Positions 29,194 through 37,251 of a DNA stretch of 64,000 bases are shown piece by piece. Position 1 is the stretch's first letter; the number at the start of each line of letters is the position of its first letter. The DNA is from JAWVFM01 sp963843315 (GTDB taxonomy: Bacteria > Actinomycetota > Thermoleophilia > Solirubrobacterales > 70-9), in the NCBI GenBank assembly GCA_963843315.1, contig CAWJJU010000006.1, positions 186,001-250,000 of the forward strand, written 5' to 3'. Position numbers and translations under genes: made by a program. Under the pieces are notes generated by a model. It saw only the letters and a program-made list of their open reading frames with translations, ran no database searches and was not told where the DNA came from.

Positions 29194-30549
29194 ATGACCG
29201 AGGTCCGCATCAACGACACCCTCAGCGGCGAGCTGCGCCCGCTCGACCCCGGCCCCGACGGGCGGATCGGCATCTACGCCTGCGGCCCGACCGTGTATTC
29301 GCGAATCCATGTGGGCAATGCCCGTGCGTTCGTGGTGCCGATGGTGCTCGCGCGGTATCTGCGCCATCGCGGGCTCGACCCGAAGGTGGCGATCAACGTC
29401 ACCGACGTCAACGACAAGATCTACATCGCGGCGCGCGAGGCCGGGGTCGGGTCCGACGAGCACGCCCGGGCGATGACCCGGCACTACATGGCCGACACCG
29501 ATGCGCTCGGCCTCGGCCGCCCCGACGCCGAGCCGCTCGCGACCGAGACCATGGACGAGATCGTGGAGATGATCGGGGCGCTCGTGGAAAGCGGCAGCGC
29601 TTACGAGTCCGGGGGCGACGTCTATTTCCGGGTGCGGAGCTTCGACGGCTATGGCGCGCTCTCGAACCGCGAGACGGAGGAGATGGACCAGGGCGAGGAG
29701 GCCGGCAGCGCCTCGCTGAAGGAGGAGGCACTGGACTTCGCGCTGTGGAAGGCGACCAAGCCGGGAGAGGACACCGCCTGGGACTCGCCGTGGGGGCGGG
29801 GGAGGCCGGGCTGGCACATCGAATGCTCGGCGATGGCCGAGCGCGAGCTGGGCGTGCCGGTCTCCGTTCACGCCGGCGGCGTGGATCTCGTCTTCCCGCA
29901 TCACGAGAACGAGATCGCGCAGACGGTGGCCGCTCGCGGCAAGCCGCTGGCGAAGGTCTGGATGCACAACGGCATGGTCCTGACCGGGCCCGAGGTGAAG
30001 ATGGCCAAGTCGGAGGGCAACGTGTTCGGGCTCGCCGAGGCGATCTCGCGATTCGGGGCCGAGGCAGTGCTGATCTTCCTGCTGTCGGGGCACTACCGCC
30101 AGCCGCTTGCGTTCTCCGAGAACGCGCTCGAGCAGGCCGTGGCCCGCGGCGAGCGCTTCCGGGACTTCTTCCGGTCGGGAACCGATGGCGATGGGGAGGA
30201 GGACGCCAGGGTCGCGGCGGCGCGCGCGGAGTTCGACGCGGCGCTGGCCGACGACTTCAACACCCCGAGGGCGCTGGGAGCCCTCTTCACCCTGGTCGCC
30301 GACGCCAACCGCGAGCCGGTTGCGGGCGCTCGCGGCCTCGTCGCCGAGCTTCTGGAGGTGCTGGGGCTGGCGTCCCTGGCCGCCGAAGAGGAGGTCGCGG
30401 ACGCCGAGGCCCTCGAACTGCTGCGCCTGCGGCAGGCCGCCCGGGCCGAGCGCGATTTCGAGCGCGCCGACTCGCTGCGCGACGAGCTGGCCGAGCGCGG
30501 CTTCGACATCCGCGACACGCCCGCCGGCCCAAAGCTCGTGCCGCGCTGA
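29194..30549 (+). CDS. cysS: Cysteinyl-tRNA synthetase
   Basis: CysS charges tRNA-Cys. The 451-residue protein has the class I HIGH-like motif in YSRIHVGNARAF, the zinc ligands IYACGPT, WHIECSAM and FPHHENEIAQ, and a variant KMSKS as KMAKSEGN. The C-terminal helical domain (FDAALADDFNTPRALGALF) is present. The ATG at 29194 precedes the conserved N terminus, although the frame is open from 29050. It is divergent from the SCP2-hydrolase across 100 bases. In mycobacteria ispD-ispF-cysS-rlmB form one run; here a lipid cluster is inserted. Confidence 0.95.
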   Translation: MTEVRINDTLSGELRPLDPGPDGRIGIYACGPTVYSRIHVGNARAFVVPMVLARYLRHRGLDPKVAINVTDVNDKIYIAAREAGVGSDEHARAMTRHYMADTDALGLGRPDAEPLATETMDEIVEMIGALVESGSAYESGGDVYFRVRSFDGYGALSNRETEEMDQGEEAGSASLKEEALDFALWKATKPGEDTAWDSPWGRGRPGWHIECSAMAERELGVPVSVHAGGVDLVFPHHENEIAQTVAARGKPLAKVWMHNGMVLTGPEVKMAKSEGNVFGLAEAISRFGAEAVLIFLLSGHYRQPLAFSENALEQAVARGERFRDFFRSGTDGDGEEDARVAAARAEFDAALADDFNTPRALGALFTLVADANREPVAGARGLVAELLEVLGLASLAAEEEVADAEALELLRLRQAARAERDFERADSLRDELAERGFDIRDTPAGPKLVPR

Positions 30550-30553
30550 GCCC

Positions 30554-31219
30554 GTGGCGGGCGCGACCGAGATCGTCTACGGGCGCCGCCCGGTGGCCGA
30601 GGCCCAGCGCGGGCGCAGGCGAGTGCACCGGGTGATCACCGCCGAGGAGGTCGGCCCCGGGGAGCTCGAGCGGCTCGCGGGCTCGCCCGACCACCAGGGG
30701 ATCGTGGCCGAGGTCGACCCGTACCCCTATGCGGACCCGACCCGGCTGCTCGCCGCCGATGACGCCCTGATCGTCGCGCTCGACCAGGTGCAGGACCCGC
30801 GCAACCTGGGCGCGGTCTGCCGCTCGGCCGAGGTCGCCGGAGCGGCCGGGGTGGTCATCTGCGAGCGGCGCGCCGCTGCGGTCACGGCGGCGGCGGCGAA
30901 GGCCTCGGCCGGCGCCGTGGAGCATCTGGCGATCGCGCACGTGCGGAACCTCGCCGACTGGCTCATCGCCGCCAAGGAGGAGGGCGCGTGGATCTTCGGC
31001 GCCGAGGCCGGCGCGCCGACTCCGTACACCCAGGCCGACCTCTCCGGGCGCGCCGTGCTCGTCGTCGGCAGCGAGGGGGAGGGGCTTCGCCGGCGGGTAG
31101 CCGAGTGCTGCGACGTGCTGGTCTCGATCCCGGCGCAGGGCAGCGTGGGATCGCTCAACGTCTCTGCGGCCGCGTCGGTCCTGCTGTTCGAGGCGGTGCG
31201 CCAGCGAGCCGCAGCGTGA
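30554..31219 (+). CDS. rlmB: 23S rRNA (guanosine-2'-O-)-methyltransferase, SpoU/TrmH family
   Basis: The 221-residue protein has the SPOUT knot motifs: VALDQVQDPRNLGAVCRSAE (motif 1), VLVVGSEGEGLRRRV (motif 2) and IPAQGSVGSLNVSAAASVLLFE (motif 3). The N-terminal substrate-binding domain begins TEIVYGRRPVAEA and is shorter than in E. coli RlmB. It should methylate a ribose in 23S rRNA, probably G2251, though family members can act on other RNAs. The GTG at 30554 follows the cysS stop by four bases, so the pair forms an operon as in other actinobacteria. Confidence 0.9.
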   Translation: MAGATEIVYGRRPVAEAQRGRRRVHRVITAEEVGPGELERLAGSPDHQGIVAEVDPYPYADPTRLLAADDALIVALDQVQDPRNLGAVCRSAEVAGAAGVVICERRAAAVTAAAAKASAGAVEHLAIAHVRNLADWLIAAKEEGAWIFGAEAGAPTPYTQADLSGRAVLVVGSEGEGLRRRVAECCDVLVSIPAQGSVGSLNVSAAASVLLFEAVRQRAAA

Positions 31220-31259
31220 CCCGCAGGATCTATCAAGACCTCCGGACGCCTGCGGAAAA

Positions 31260-31277
31260 CTGCAAGGAACCTTGCAG
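31260..31277. promoter_or_regulatory. Palindrome upstream of the sigH promoter
   Basis: CTGCAAGG-AA-CCTTGCAG is a perfect 18-base palindrome located 15 bases before the -35 box of the sigma factor gene. It could be an operator bound by a dimeric regulator or the terminator of rlmB; without a T run the operator reading is somewhat favoured. Confidence 0.45.
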
Positions 31278-31292
31278 TCGCTCGCGGCGGGG

Positions 31293-31321
31293 TTGACATA
31301 GCAACGCCCAGCCGGTTAAGC
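31293..31321 (+). promoter_or_regulatory. Consensus promoter of the SigH-type gene
   Basis: TTGACA at 31293-31298 and TTAAGC at 31316-31321 are separated by exactly 17 bases. This is the clearest housekeeping-type promoter in the window. It leaves a leader of about 115 bases with a GGCGCC-containing stem (around 31387-31412) before the ACGGAGGA ribosome-binding sequence. Confidence 0.7.
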
Positions 31322-31443
31322 TCCGCGACATAAGGGTGAAGTAAAGGTAGAGGTCAAGGCTGCCGATACCACCCGAGGAGAGAGAGGCGCCTAGGGGAGG
31401 CCGCGGCGCCACCAAAATCCGATCCGATCCAACGGAGGACCAG

Positions 31444-32145
31444 GTGGCCATACCTACCCAGCATCTCGCAACCAGCTCCGCTGCGCCCGTCGGCGCGGCA
31501 ACTGCCCGGAGGCCTCGCCCTGAGGCTCAACCAGAGATCGAGGATACGTACCTCGTCGCTCTGGCCAAGCGGGGCAGCGCCGACGCCTACGAGCGCATCG
31601 TCAAGCGCTACCGGGGCTTCGTCCGCCTCAAGGCGTCTTCGTACTTCCTGCTCGGCGGCGAGTCCGAGGACCTCATCCAGGAGGGCCTGGTGGGTCTCTA
31701 CAAGGCGATCCGCGACTACCGCACCGATCGCGAGTCGAGCTTCCGCAACTTCGCCGAGCTCTGCATCACGCGGCAGATCATCACCGCCGTCAAGACGGCC
31801 AGCCGCAACAAGCACGCTCCCCTGAACCAGTACGTGTCGTTCGCGCAGTCGCCGGCGGCGGCCGTCGAGGGCGAGGCCACGCTCGAGGACGTGCTCCCCG
31901 GGCCGCGCTCGGAGGATCCCTCCGAGCAGGTGATCGCCCGCGAGGAGCTGGCGAGCCTGGTCTCGTGCCTCTCGACCGCGCTCTCCGACCTCGAGTCCGA
32001 CGTGCTCGCCCTCTATCTGGACGGCTGCTCGTACGAGATCATCGGCGAGCGCCTGGAGTGCGACACGAAGACGGTCGACAACGCCCTGCAGCGCGTCAAG
32101 CGCAAGGTCACCCAGCACGTCTCGGGCCGCGACGGCCTCCTCTAA
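31444..32145 (+). CDS. sigH: SigH-type RNA polymerase sigma factor
   Basis: The 233-residue sigma-70 family protein resembles the SigH/Spo0H group. Region 2 includes YERIVKRYRGFVRLKASSYF and EDLIQEGLVGLYKAIRDYR, followed by SSFRNFAELCITRQIITAVK. Region 4 includes ALSDLESDVLALYLDGCSYE and the helix-turn-helix ECDTKTVDNALQRVKRK. The N-terminal 25 residues are low-complexity. The GTG at 31444 follows a strong ACGGAGGA. The gene has its own consensus promoter and palindrome upstream, and is followed by two repeat hairpins. This family often controls general or stationary-phase genes in deep actinobacteria; the regulon is not deducible. Confidence 0.88.
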   Translation: MAIPTQHLATSSAAPVGAATARRPRPEAQPEIEDTYLVALAKRGSADAYERIVKRYRGFVRLKASSYFLLGGESEDLIQEGLVGLYKAIRDYRTDRESSFRNFAELCITRQIITAVKTASRNKHAPLNQYVSFAQSPAAAVEGEATLEDVLPGPRSEDPSEQVIAREELASLVSCLSTALSDLESDVLALYLDGCSYEIIGERLECDTKTVDNALQRVKRKVTQHVSGRDGLL

Positions 32146-32149
32146 CCCA

Positions 32150-32197
32150 ATGAACGTCCCTCACTGATGGCTATACAGGGCAATGAGGGACGTTCAT
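32150..32197. repeat. Palindromic repeat, copy 1 (GAACGTCCC family)
   Basis: ATGAACGTCCCTCA (32150-32163) and TGAGGGACGTTCAT (32184-32197) are exact inverted arms around a 20-base centre CTGATGGCTATACAGGGCAA. It begins five bases after the sigH stop. The copy at 38796-38841 has the same arms and the same centre in reverse orientation with about two differences. Confidence 0.75.
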
Positions 32198-32214
32198 AGG
32201 TATCGCCGCGGCGA

Positions 32215-32259
32215 GAACGTCCCGCAGACCCCCAGAAAGTGGGGGCTTCCGGGACGTTC
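32215..32259. repeat. Palindromic repeat, copy 2 (GAACGTCCC family, different centre)
   Basis: The outer arms GAACGTCCCG (32215-32224) and CGGGACGTTC (32250-32259) match the arms of copies 1 and 3. The centre is different and forms its own hairpin, CCCCCA-GAAAG-TGGGGG (32229-32245). Together with copy 1 it fills the gap between sigH and the tRNA gene, where it may also stop transcription. Confidence 0.65.
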
Positions 32260-32286
32260 ATCTGGGGGCGGTAGATTCGGGGCCGC

Positions 32287-32359
32287 GCCCGCCTAGCTCA
32301 ACTGGCAGAGCACTCGATTTGTAATCGAGAGGTTCTCGGTTCGATTCCGGGGGCGGGCT
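32287..32359 (+). tRNA. tRNA-Thr (anticodon TGT)
   Basis: A complete cloverleaf can be drawn. Acceptor arms GCCCGCC (32287-32293) and GGCGGGC (32352-32358) pair fully, and the D-arm contains AGCTCAACTGGCAGAGC. The anticodon stem CTCGA/TCGAG encloses loop TTTGTAA with anticodon TGT, and the T-arm has GGTTCGATTCC. The discriminator base is T at 32359 and CCA is not encoded. It is the only tRNA I find in the window. Confidence 0.95.
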
Positions 32360-32360
32360 C

Positions 32361-33402
32361 TTGGCAAAGGCGCGCAGACCCGACCTCTCGACGCTGCCCG
32401 GTGGGCAGGAGTTCACGTTTCGCGATGCCGATCGCACCATCGTCGTGCGGCCCGGCGCGTTCGAGGACTCGCCGGAGCTCCTCGCCGGCTCGGGCTTCGA
32501 GCGGTTCGAGCTGCTGACCACGCCCCGTGCGCTCGGCGCGACCCCGCTCGACTTCGCCGGCCTTGCGAGCGCGGTTCACGAGGTCCAGCGCGGGCCCGTG
32601 GCCACGGCCGCGGCGGCCCTTGTCGACTCGGTCCGAACCGACGACCTCGTCGCGCTGGGGGGCGGCCGCGTGATCGACACGGCCAAGGCGATCGCCGCGG
32701 TGCGGGGCGGGCGCGTGGCGGCGATCCCCACGACCCTCTCGGGCGCGGAGATCACCGGCATCCACCGCCTCCCCGACGGTCGCTCCGCGCCCAGGCTCAT
32801 CCGGCCGGCCCTGGCGATCTGCGACCCGGCCCTGATGACCGGTCAGCCCGAGGACGAGCTTCGCGCCAGCGCGATGAACGCCCTGGCTCACGGCGCCGAC
32901 AGCCTGGCGACGCCGCTCGCGAACCCCGTGGCGACCATGGCGGCCCTGCGCGGCGCCGAGCTGATCGCGAAGTCCCTCGACCAGGACCCCGCCCGCCGCG
33001 ACGCCACCATCGCTCGTCGCTGGAGCCGTGCTGAGCGCCTGGGCGCTGGACTCGGCCCTGTTCGCCGTGCACCACGTCGTCTGCCAGACGCTGGTGCGCG
33101 TTCTCGGCACGCCGCACGCCGAAACCAACGCCGCGATGCTGCCCCGGACCATGGGCGCGATGACCGACCGAGCCCCCCGCGCGATGGCCGCGCTCGCCAA
33201 TGCGCTCGGATGCTCGGTGGAGGACCTCCCGGCCCGCATCGAGGCCCTCGGGGGCGGGCGGCGCCGGCTTTCCGAGCTCGGCGCGAGGGAGTCCGACGTC
33301 GACGCCGCGCTCGACGGCATCCTCGATCGCGCGGAGCTCGGGATGACGCCCGACCCGCCCGGGCGCGACGAGCTGCGGCGAATGATCGAAAACGCCTGGT
33401 AA
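32361..33402 (+). CDS. Iron-containing alcohol dehydrogenase / maleylacetate reductase-like (frameshifted)
   Basis: Two frames join into one protein of about 346 residues. The first half has the NAD-binding block ALGGGRVIDTAKAIAA, IPTTLSGAEITGIH, and the first iron-ligand region MNALAHGADSLATPLANPVA. The second half has WALDSALFAVHHVVCQTLVR and LGTPHAETNAAMLPRTMGA, with ligand histidines. The break lies at about 33015-33025, consistent with one extra base. The only standard start is a TTG at 32361, one base after the tRNA-Thr gene, so after tRNA processing the message would be leaderless. The substrate is uncertain; the pattern resembles maleylacetate reductases. Confidence 0.78.
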
Positions 33403-33426
33403 CCGCGTGCTGAAACCCGTGTAGGC

Positions 33427-35142
33427 ATGGGAATGGATGCGCCACGCGTATCGGCGCCACCGCGCAGCGACTCGGTCATCAGCGATGAGCGGTTCCATGC
33501 GTACCACCGGTTTGCGCGCGAGCACGGCGTCAACCCGGTCCTCTACACGGTCGCCCGCCTGCTGCTCGTACCCGCCTTCCTGATCTGGCTGCGCCTCGCT
33601 CGCCACGGCCGCGAGCACGCCAAGGTGAAGGGCGGCCTCATCGTCGCCTCGAACCACCGCAGCTTCCTCGACCCCTTCATCATCGGCGCGACGCTGCCCT
33701 GGCGGCGGCGCATCCAGTTCGTCGCCAAGGTCGAGCTGTTCGAGGCGCGCTGGCAGGGATGGTTGCTGTCGCGCCTCGGCGCGTTCCCGATCCGCCGGGG
33801 TCAGTCCGACGAGGACTCGATGACCACCGCGCGGATGGCGCTCGACCGCGGGGGGACGGTCGTGATCTTCCCCGAGGGCACCCGCATCCGCCAGGGCTCG
33901 CTGGGCCATCCCAAGCGAGGCGTCGGCCGGCTCGCGCTCGAGACCGGCGCCAACGTGCTGCCGGTCGCCGTGATCGGGACCGAGGAGGTTCGCCGCGGCT
34001 GGCGCATCCGCCCGCGCAAGGTGAGGCTGCGCGTCGGCCAGCCCATGACCTTCCCCCGCACCGAGCACCCGTCGCCGGCGCTCGCGGCCACCGTGACCGA
34101 GCGCATCTGGCCGAACATCGAGCTTCAGTGGGAGTGGCTGGGCGGCCTGCCGCCGCTGCGAAAGGCGGCCATCATCGGCGCCGGCAGCTGGGGCACGGCC
34201 GTCGCCGTCCTGCTCGCCAAGGGCGGGGTGGAGGTCCAGCTCGGCACGCGCACCGAGGAGAAGGCGAAGGAGCTCGCCAAGACGCGCAAGAACGAGCGCT
34301 ACCTCCCGGGAATCACCCTCGAGGAGTCGATCACCGTCAAGCGCGCCGCCGACATCGAGCTCGCCGGCTGCGACCTGATCTGCCTCGCCGTTCCCTCCAA
34401 GGCCCTGCCCGCCGCGGTCGGCGCGCTCGGCGACCGCGTCGGCACGCGCGCCTCGGTGCTGCTGCTCAGCAAGGGCCTCGTCCAGCCGCTTGGCCTGCTC
34501 CCCAGCGAGTACGTGTCCGAGCGCATCCGCGCCCGCGCGCTCGCCTCCCTCGGCGGCCCGGCCCTGGCGCGCGAGGCGGCAGGCGGAGTCGCGGCTCTGG
34601 TCCTGGCGTCCACGGACGGCGACCTGCGCTTCCAGCTCGGCGACGTGTTCGACCGCGCCGGCCTCGTCTGCGAGCGCACTCAGGACGTCGTGGGGGTCGA
34701 GTGCGCGGGAGTCGCCAAGAACGCCGCCGCCCTGGCGGCCGCCGCCGCCGCCCCCTTCGGCCTGAACGCAGCGGGCATCGCCGCCGCCCGCATCTGGCGC
34801 GAGTGCGTGCAGTGGGCCGACGGCCGCGGCGCCGACTCCGGCACGTTCAGCGGCCTGGCGGGGGTTGGCGACCTCACCGCCACCGTGCTCGCGCCGAGCA
34901 GCCGCAACCGCCAGGCCGGCGAGCTCCTGGCGGAGGGCGTCCCCGCCGACCGCATCCCCGGACGCATCGGCCAGGCCTCCGAGGCGCTCGACACCGTGCC
35001 GTTGCTGGCCGAGGCCGTGACGGGAGCGGGAATCGACGCTCCCGGGCTGATCGGGTTGCGCTCGCTGATCGACGGCGAGCTGAGCGCCTCGGACTGGGTC
35101 GACGAGCTGCGGCGGGCCGAGCGCGAGAGGCGCGCGGCATGA
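33427..35142 (+). CDS. PlsC-GpsA fusion: acylglycerol-phosphate acyltransferase and glycerol-3-phosphate dehydrogenase
   Basis: This uninterrupted 571-residue protein joins two phospholipid enzymes. Residues about 45-230 are a PlsC domain with NHRSFLDPFIIGA (H-X4-D), a GAFPIRRG block, FPEGTRIRQGSLGHPKRG, and VIGTEEVRRG. Residues about 243-570 are NAD(P)-dependent glycerol-3-phosphate dehydrogenase: IIGAGSWGTAVAVLLAKGG, the ERYLPGITLEESI segment, LAVPSKALPAAVG, LLLSKGL, GGPALAREAAGGVAALVLA, AGVAKNAAALAA, and FSGLAGVGDLTATVLAPSSRN. GpsA makes glycerol-3-phosphate and PlsC adds the second acyl chain, so the fusion covers non-consecutive steps of phosphatidate synthesis. Both active sites look intact. 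The start is the ATG at 33427. Confidence 0.9.
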   Translation: MGMDAPRVSAPPRSDSVISDERFHAYHRFAREHGVNPVLYTVARLLLVPAFLIWLRLARHGREHAKVKGGLIVASNHRSFLDPFIIGATLPWRRRIQFVAKVELFEARWQGWLLSRLGAFPIRRGQSDEDSMTTARMALDRGGTVVIFPEGTRIRQGSLGHPKRGVGRLALETGANVLPVAVIGTEEVRRGWRIRPRKVRLRVGQPMTFPRTEHPSPALAATVTERIWPNIELQWEWLGGLPPLRKAAIIGAGSWGTAVAVLLAKGGVEVQLGTRTEEKAKELAKTRKNERYLPGITLEESITVKRAADIELAGCDLICLAVPSKALPAAVGALGDRVGTRASVLLLSKGLVQPLGLLPSEYVSERIRARALASLGGPALAREAAGGVAALVLASTDGDLRFQLGDVFDRAGLVCERTQDVVGVECAGVAKNAAALAAAAAAPFGLNAAGIAAARIWRECVQWADGRGADSGTFSGLAGVGDLTATVLAPSSRNRQAGELLAEGVPADRIPGRIGQASEALDTVPLLAEAVTGAGIDAPGLIGLRSLIDGELSASDWVDELRRAERERRAA

Positions 35143-35181
35143 GCGAGGGGCGCCCAACCGTGTGGCGAATAGGCTGCAGCC

Positions 35182-35718
35182 GTGACTCCTGTCGCCGAGA
35201 AGGCCGAGCTCGACCGCAAGTTCGAGGAGCTCTATCGCGCTCACCTGCGCGACGTCTACTCGTACTCCTACTACCGGGTGGGCAACCACCACGACGCCGA
35301 GGACGTCACCGAGCAGACCTTTCTCCAGGCGTACAGGCACTTCGAGCGGGCGCTGCGCGAGTCCGAGGGCAGGCCCCTGCGCCCGTGGCTCATCCGGATC
35401 GCGCACAACCTGGCGTCGAACCTCCATCGCGACCGCGGCCGGCGCCCCGAGGCGGCGCTCGACGCGGTCGAGCCCCCGTCGCACCCGCACGACACTGTGC
35501 GCGTGGCCGAGGGCCGGGAGGAGCTCCGCTCGATCATCGAGAACGTCCAGAAGCTTCCCGACGACCGCCGCGAGGCGCTGATCATGCGCTTCGCGCTGGG
35601 CATGTCCAACCGCGAGATCGCGCGTGCCCTGGGGCGCACGGACGGCGCGACGAAGGTGCTCATCCACCGCGCGATCAAGCAGCTCTCAGAGGAGATGGGT
35701 GTTGATGACGGAGCCTGA
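35182..35718 (+). CDS. ECF-type RNA polymerase sigma factor
   Basis: The 178-residue protein has sigma region 2 (FEELYRAHLRDVYSYSYYRV, DAEDVTEQTFLQAYRHF) and region 4 (NVQKLPDDRREALIMRFALG with helix-turn-helix SNREIARALGRTDGATKVLI). It should direct RNA polymerase to a small stress or envelope regulon. The GTG at 35182 is the first start after the PlsC-GpsA gene. The stop overlaps the start of the next gene, a predicted membrane protein with the position typical of an anti-sigma factor. Confidence 0.88.
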   Translation: MTPVAEKAELDRKFEELYRAHLRDVYSYSYYRVGNHHDAEDVTEQTFLQAYRHFERALRESEGRPLRPWLIRIAHNLASNLHRDRGRRPEAALDAVEPPSHPHDTVRVAEGREELRSIIENVQKLPDDRREALIMRFALGMSNREIARALGRTDGATKVLIHRAIKQLSEEMGVDDGA

Positions 35719-36061
35719 GCGACACCTGGACCTGGAGGCGCTGCTCGCCGACGCCCTGCGGCCGATCGAGCCGCCAGAGCGACTGTCCGGGCGGTTCGAA
35801 TCGGCGCTGTCGGCGATCACCGAGCAGGCCGCCGCCGAGCTCTCGAGCTGGGCCGAGGAGCTCGAGGACACGGAGCTCGAGTCGCTTCGCGACCCGCGCA
35901 ACTGGGTGCGCCCGGTGGTCGCGGTCACCGCGGGGAGCGTCGCGGGCGGGGTGCTGGTGCTCTTCGGGATGCGCCGCCGCCGCCGGCCCACGGGCGTTCG
36001 CGCCGCGGCGCAGAACGTCCTGCGCTCGGTCGGCCCTAGCTCGACTCGCCCTCGGCCGTAG
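35705..36061 (+). CDS. Small membrane protein, candidate anti-sigma factor
   Basis: The 118-residue protein has a predicted helical, acidic N-terminal region (LEALLADALRPIEPPERLSG, ITEQAAAELSSWAEELEDTE), one hydrophobic segment at about residues 70-90 (VRPVVAVTAGSVAGGVLVLF) and an arginine-rich C terminus. There is no zinc-finger motif. It overlaps the sigma factor stop by 14 bases. By position and topology it may hold the sigma factor at the membrane, but no anti-sigma signature is recognisable. Its 3' end overlaps the convergent DUF4383 gene by 26 bases. Confidence 0.6.
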   Translation: MTEPERHLDLEALLADALRPIEPPERLSGRFESALSAITEQAAAELSSWAEELEDTELESLRDPRNWVRPVVAVTAGSVAGGVLVLFGMRRRRRPTGVRAAAQNVLRSVGPSSTRPRP

Positions 36062-36524
36062 CGGTGCGGCGAGCGCGCGGAGCGCGCTTCGGCTTCGACT
36101 TCGACCTGGGCTTGCGCTTCGGCCCCACGGGCGTCGCGCTCCCGGCGCCGAGGCCGACCAGCCCCAGCAGCAGGTGCAGCACGTTGTCCTCGGAGTTCAC
36201 CGGGATGATCCCGAGGAGGTTGTGGCCGCTGCCGAGGGCGAAGCCCCAGATCGCGACCACCAGGTAGAGCAGGCCGACCGCCAGGGCGTATTCCCGCGCC
36301 GCGCGGCGGGCCAGGGCGAGCCCGGTCAGCCCGGTCACGAGGTGGAACACGTTGTGCCAGCCGTTGACGCCGAGGATGCCGAGCACGTCCACGGAGCGGT
36401 CGCCGCCGTAGACGTCGTTGCCCGAGCCGAAGTGCCCGTTGTAGAAGAACCCGAGCAGCCCGACGATCACGAGGCTGCCGCCCACGAGGGTGGCGTAGAG
36501 GCGGGCGGGAGTCGCTCCTTGCAT
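36036..36524 (-). CDS. DUF4383 membrane protein
   Basis: The 162-residue protein has four predicted transmembrane helices with the family pattern: LVGGSLVIVGLLGFFYNG, VNGWHNVFHLVTGLTGLALA, YALAVGLLYLVVAIWGFALG, and NSEDNVLHLLLGLVGLGAG. Repeated N-x-x-H-L/HN motifs at the ends of helices 2 and 4 are characteristic. A Lys/Arg-rich tail follows. The family is common in actinobacteria and has no assigned function. The ATG at 36524 fits; the frame extends to 36710 without homology. It lies between the two ECF sigma loci on the opposite strand. Confidence 0.8.
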   Translation of the reverse strand: MQGATPARLYATLVGGSLVIVGLLGFFYNGHFGSGNDVYGGDRSVDVLGILGVNGWHNVFHLVTGLTGLALARRAAREYALAVGLLYLVVAIWGFALGSGHNLLGIIPVNSEDNVLHLLLGLVGLGAGSATPVGPKRKPRSKSKPKRAPRARRTATAEGESS

Positions 36525-36636
36525 CGCGCCTGATCCTAATGGCGCCGGGTGATCCGGCCGCCGCCCGCGCCCGTATGTCGACCAGGAGCTCCTACGCTGC
36601 CCGCCCCCGGCCCCGCCCACCGCGAACGCCAGAAAC

Positions 36637-37251
36637 ATGCCGCTCAAGCCATCACGAACCGCGCTCGACCGCCTCGGCGACGAGGAGCTGATGGTGCTCG
36701 TCGATCGCAAGGATCCCGACGCCTTCGAGCGCTTCTACGACCGCCACTCCGGCGCCGCCTTCTCACTGGCGCACCGGATCGTGGGCGACCGCGGAGCCGC
36801 GCAGGACGTCATCCAGGAGGCGTTTCTGTCCATCTGGCGCTCCGGCGCCCGCTACGACTCCTCGAAGGGCAGCGTGCGTTCCTGGGCGCTCGGGATCATC
36901 CGCAACCGCTCGATCGACTCGCTTCGCCGCGGCGGATTGCCAACGCGAAAGCTCACCGGCGACGACGATTCCGCGCTCGAGAGCCGCCCCGCCGCCGAGC
37001 TCACCGATTCGGAGGCGATCCGGCGCGAGGTCTCCGACCGTGTGCGAGGCCTCCTGCGCGAGCTGCCCGACGAGCAGTCGCAGGTGATCTCGCTCGCATA
37101 CTTTGGAGGCTTCAGCCAGTCGGAGATTGCGGAGATGCTGAGCGCGCCGCTCGGGACCATCAAGGGCCGCATGCGGCTCGGGCTCGAGAAGATGCGCACC
37201 GCGCTGGCGGAGGGGATGGGGATTGACGACGTTATGGAGGCGCTGCCGTGA
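36637..37251 (+). CDS. ECF sigma factor (SigK/SigL-like)
   Basis: The 204-residue protein has region 2 as DAFERFYDRHSGAAFSLAHR, then AQDVIQEAFLSIWRSG and SVRSWALGIIRNRSIDSLRR. Region 4 contains LLRELPDEQSQVISLAYFGG and FSQSEIAEMLSAPLGTIKGR. The next gene overlaps it by four bases and encodes a zinc-dependent anti-sigma factor, so the pair forms a standard signalling operon. The start is the ATG at 36637. Confidence 0.92.
   Translation: MPLKPSRTALDRLGDEELMVLVDRKDPDAFERFYDRHSGAAFSLAHRIVGDRGAAQDVIQEAFLSIWRSGARYDSSKGSVRSWALGIIRNRSIDSLRRGGLPTRKLTGDDDSALESRPAAELTDSEAIRREVSDRVRGLLRELPDEQSQVISLAYFGGFSQSEIAEMLSAPLGTIKGRMRLGLEKMRTALAEGMGIDDVMEALP

Noticed and set aside
32797..35667. Minus-strand frame of 956 codons opposite the PlsC-GpsA gene
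   Set aside because: It is low-complexity antisense sequence that overlaps well-supported genes.
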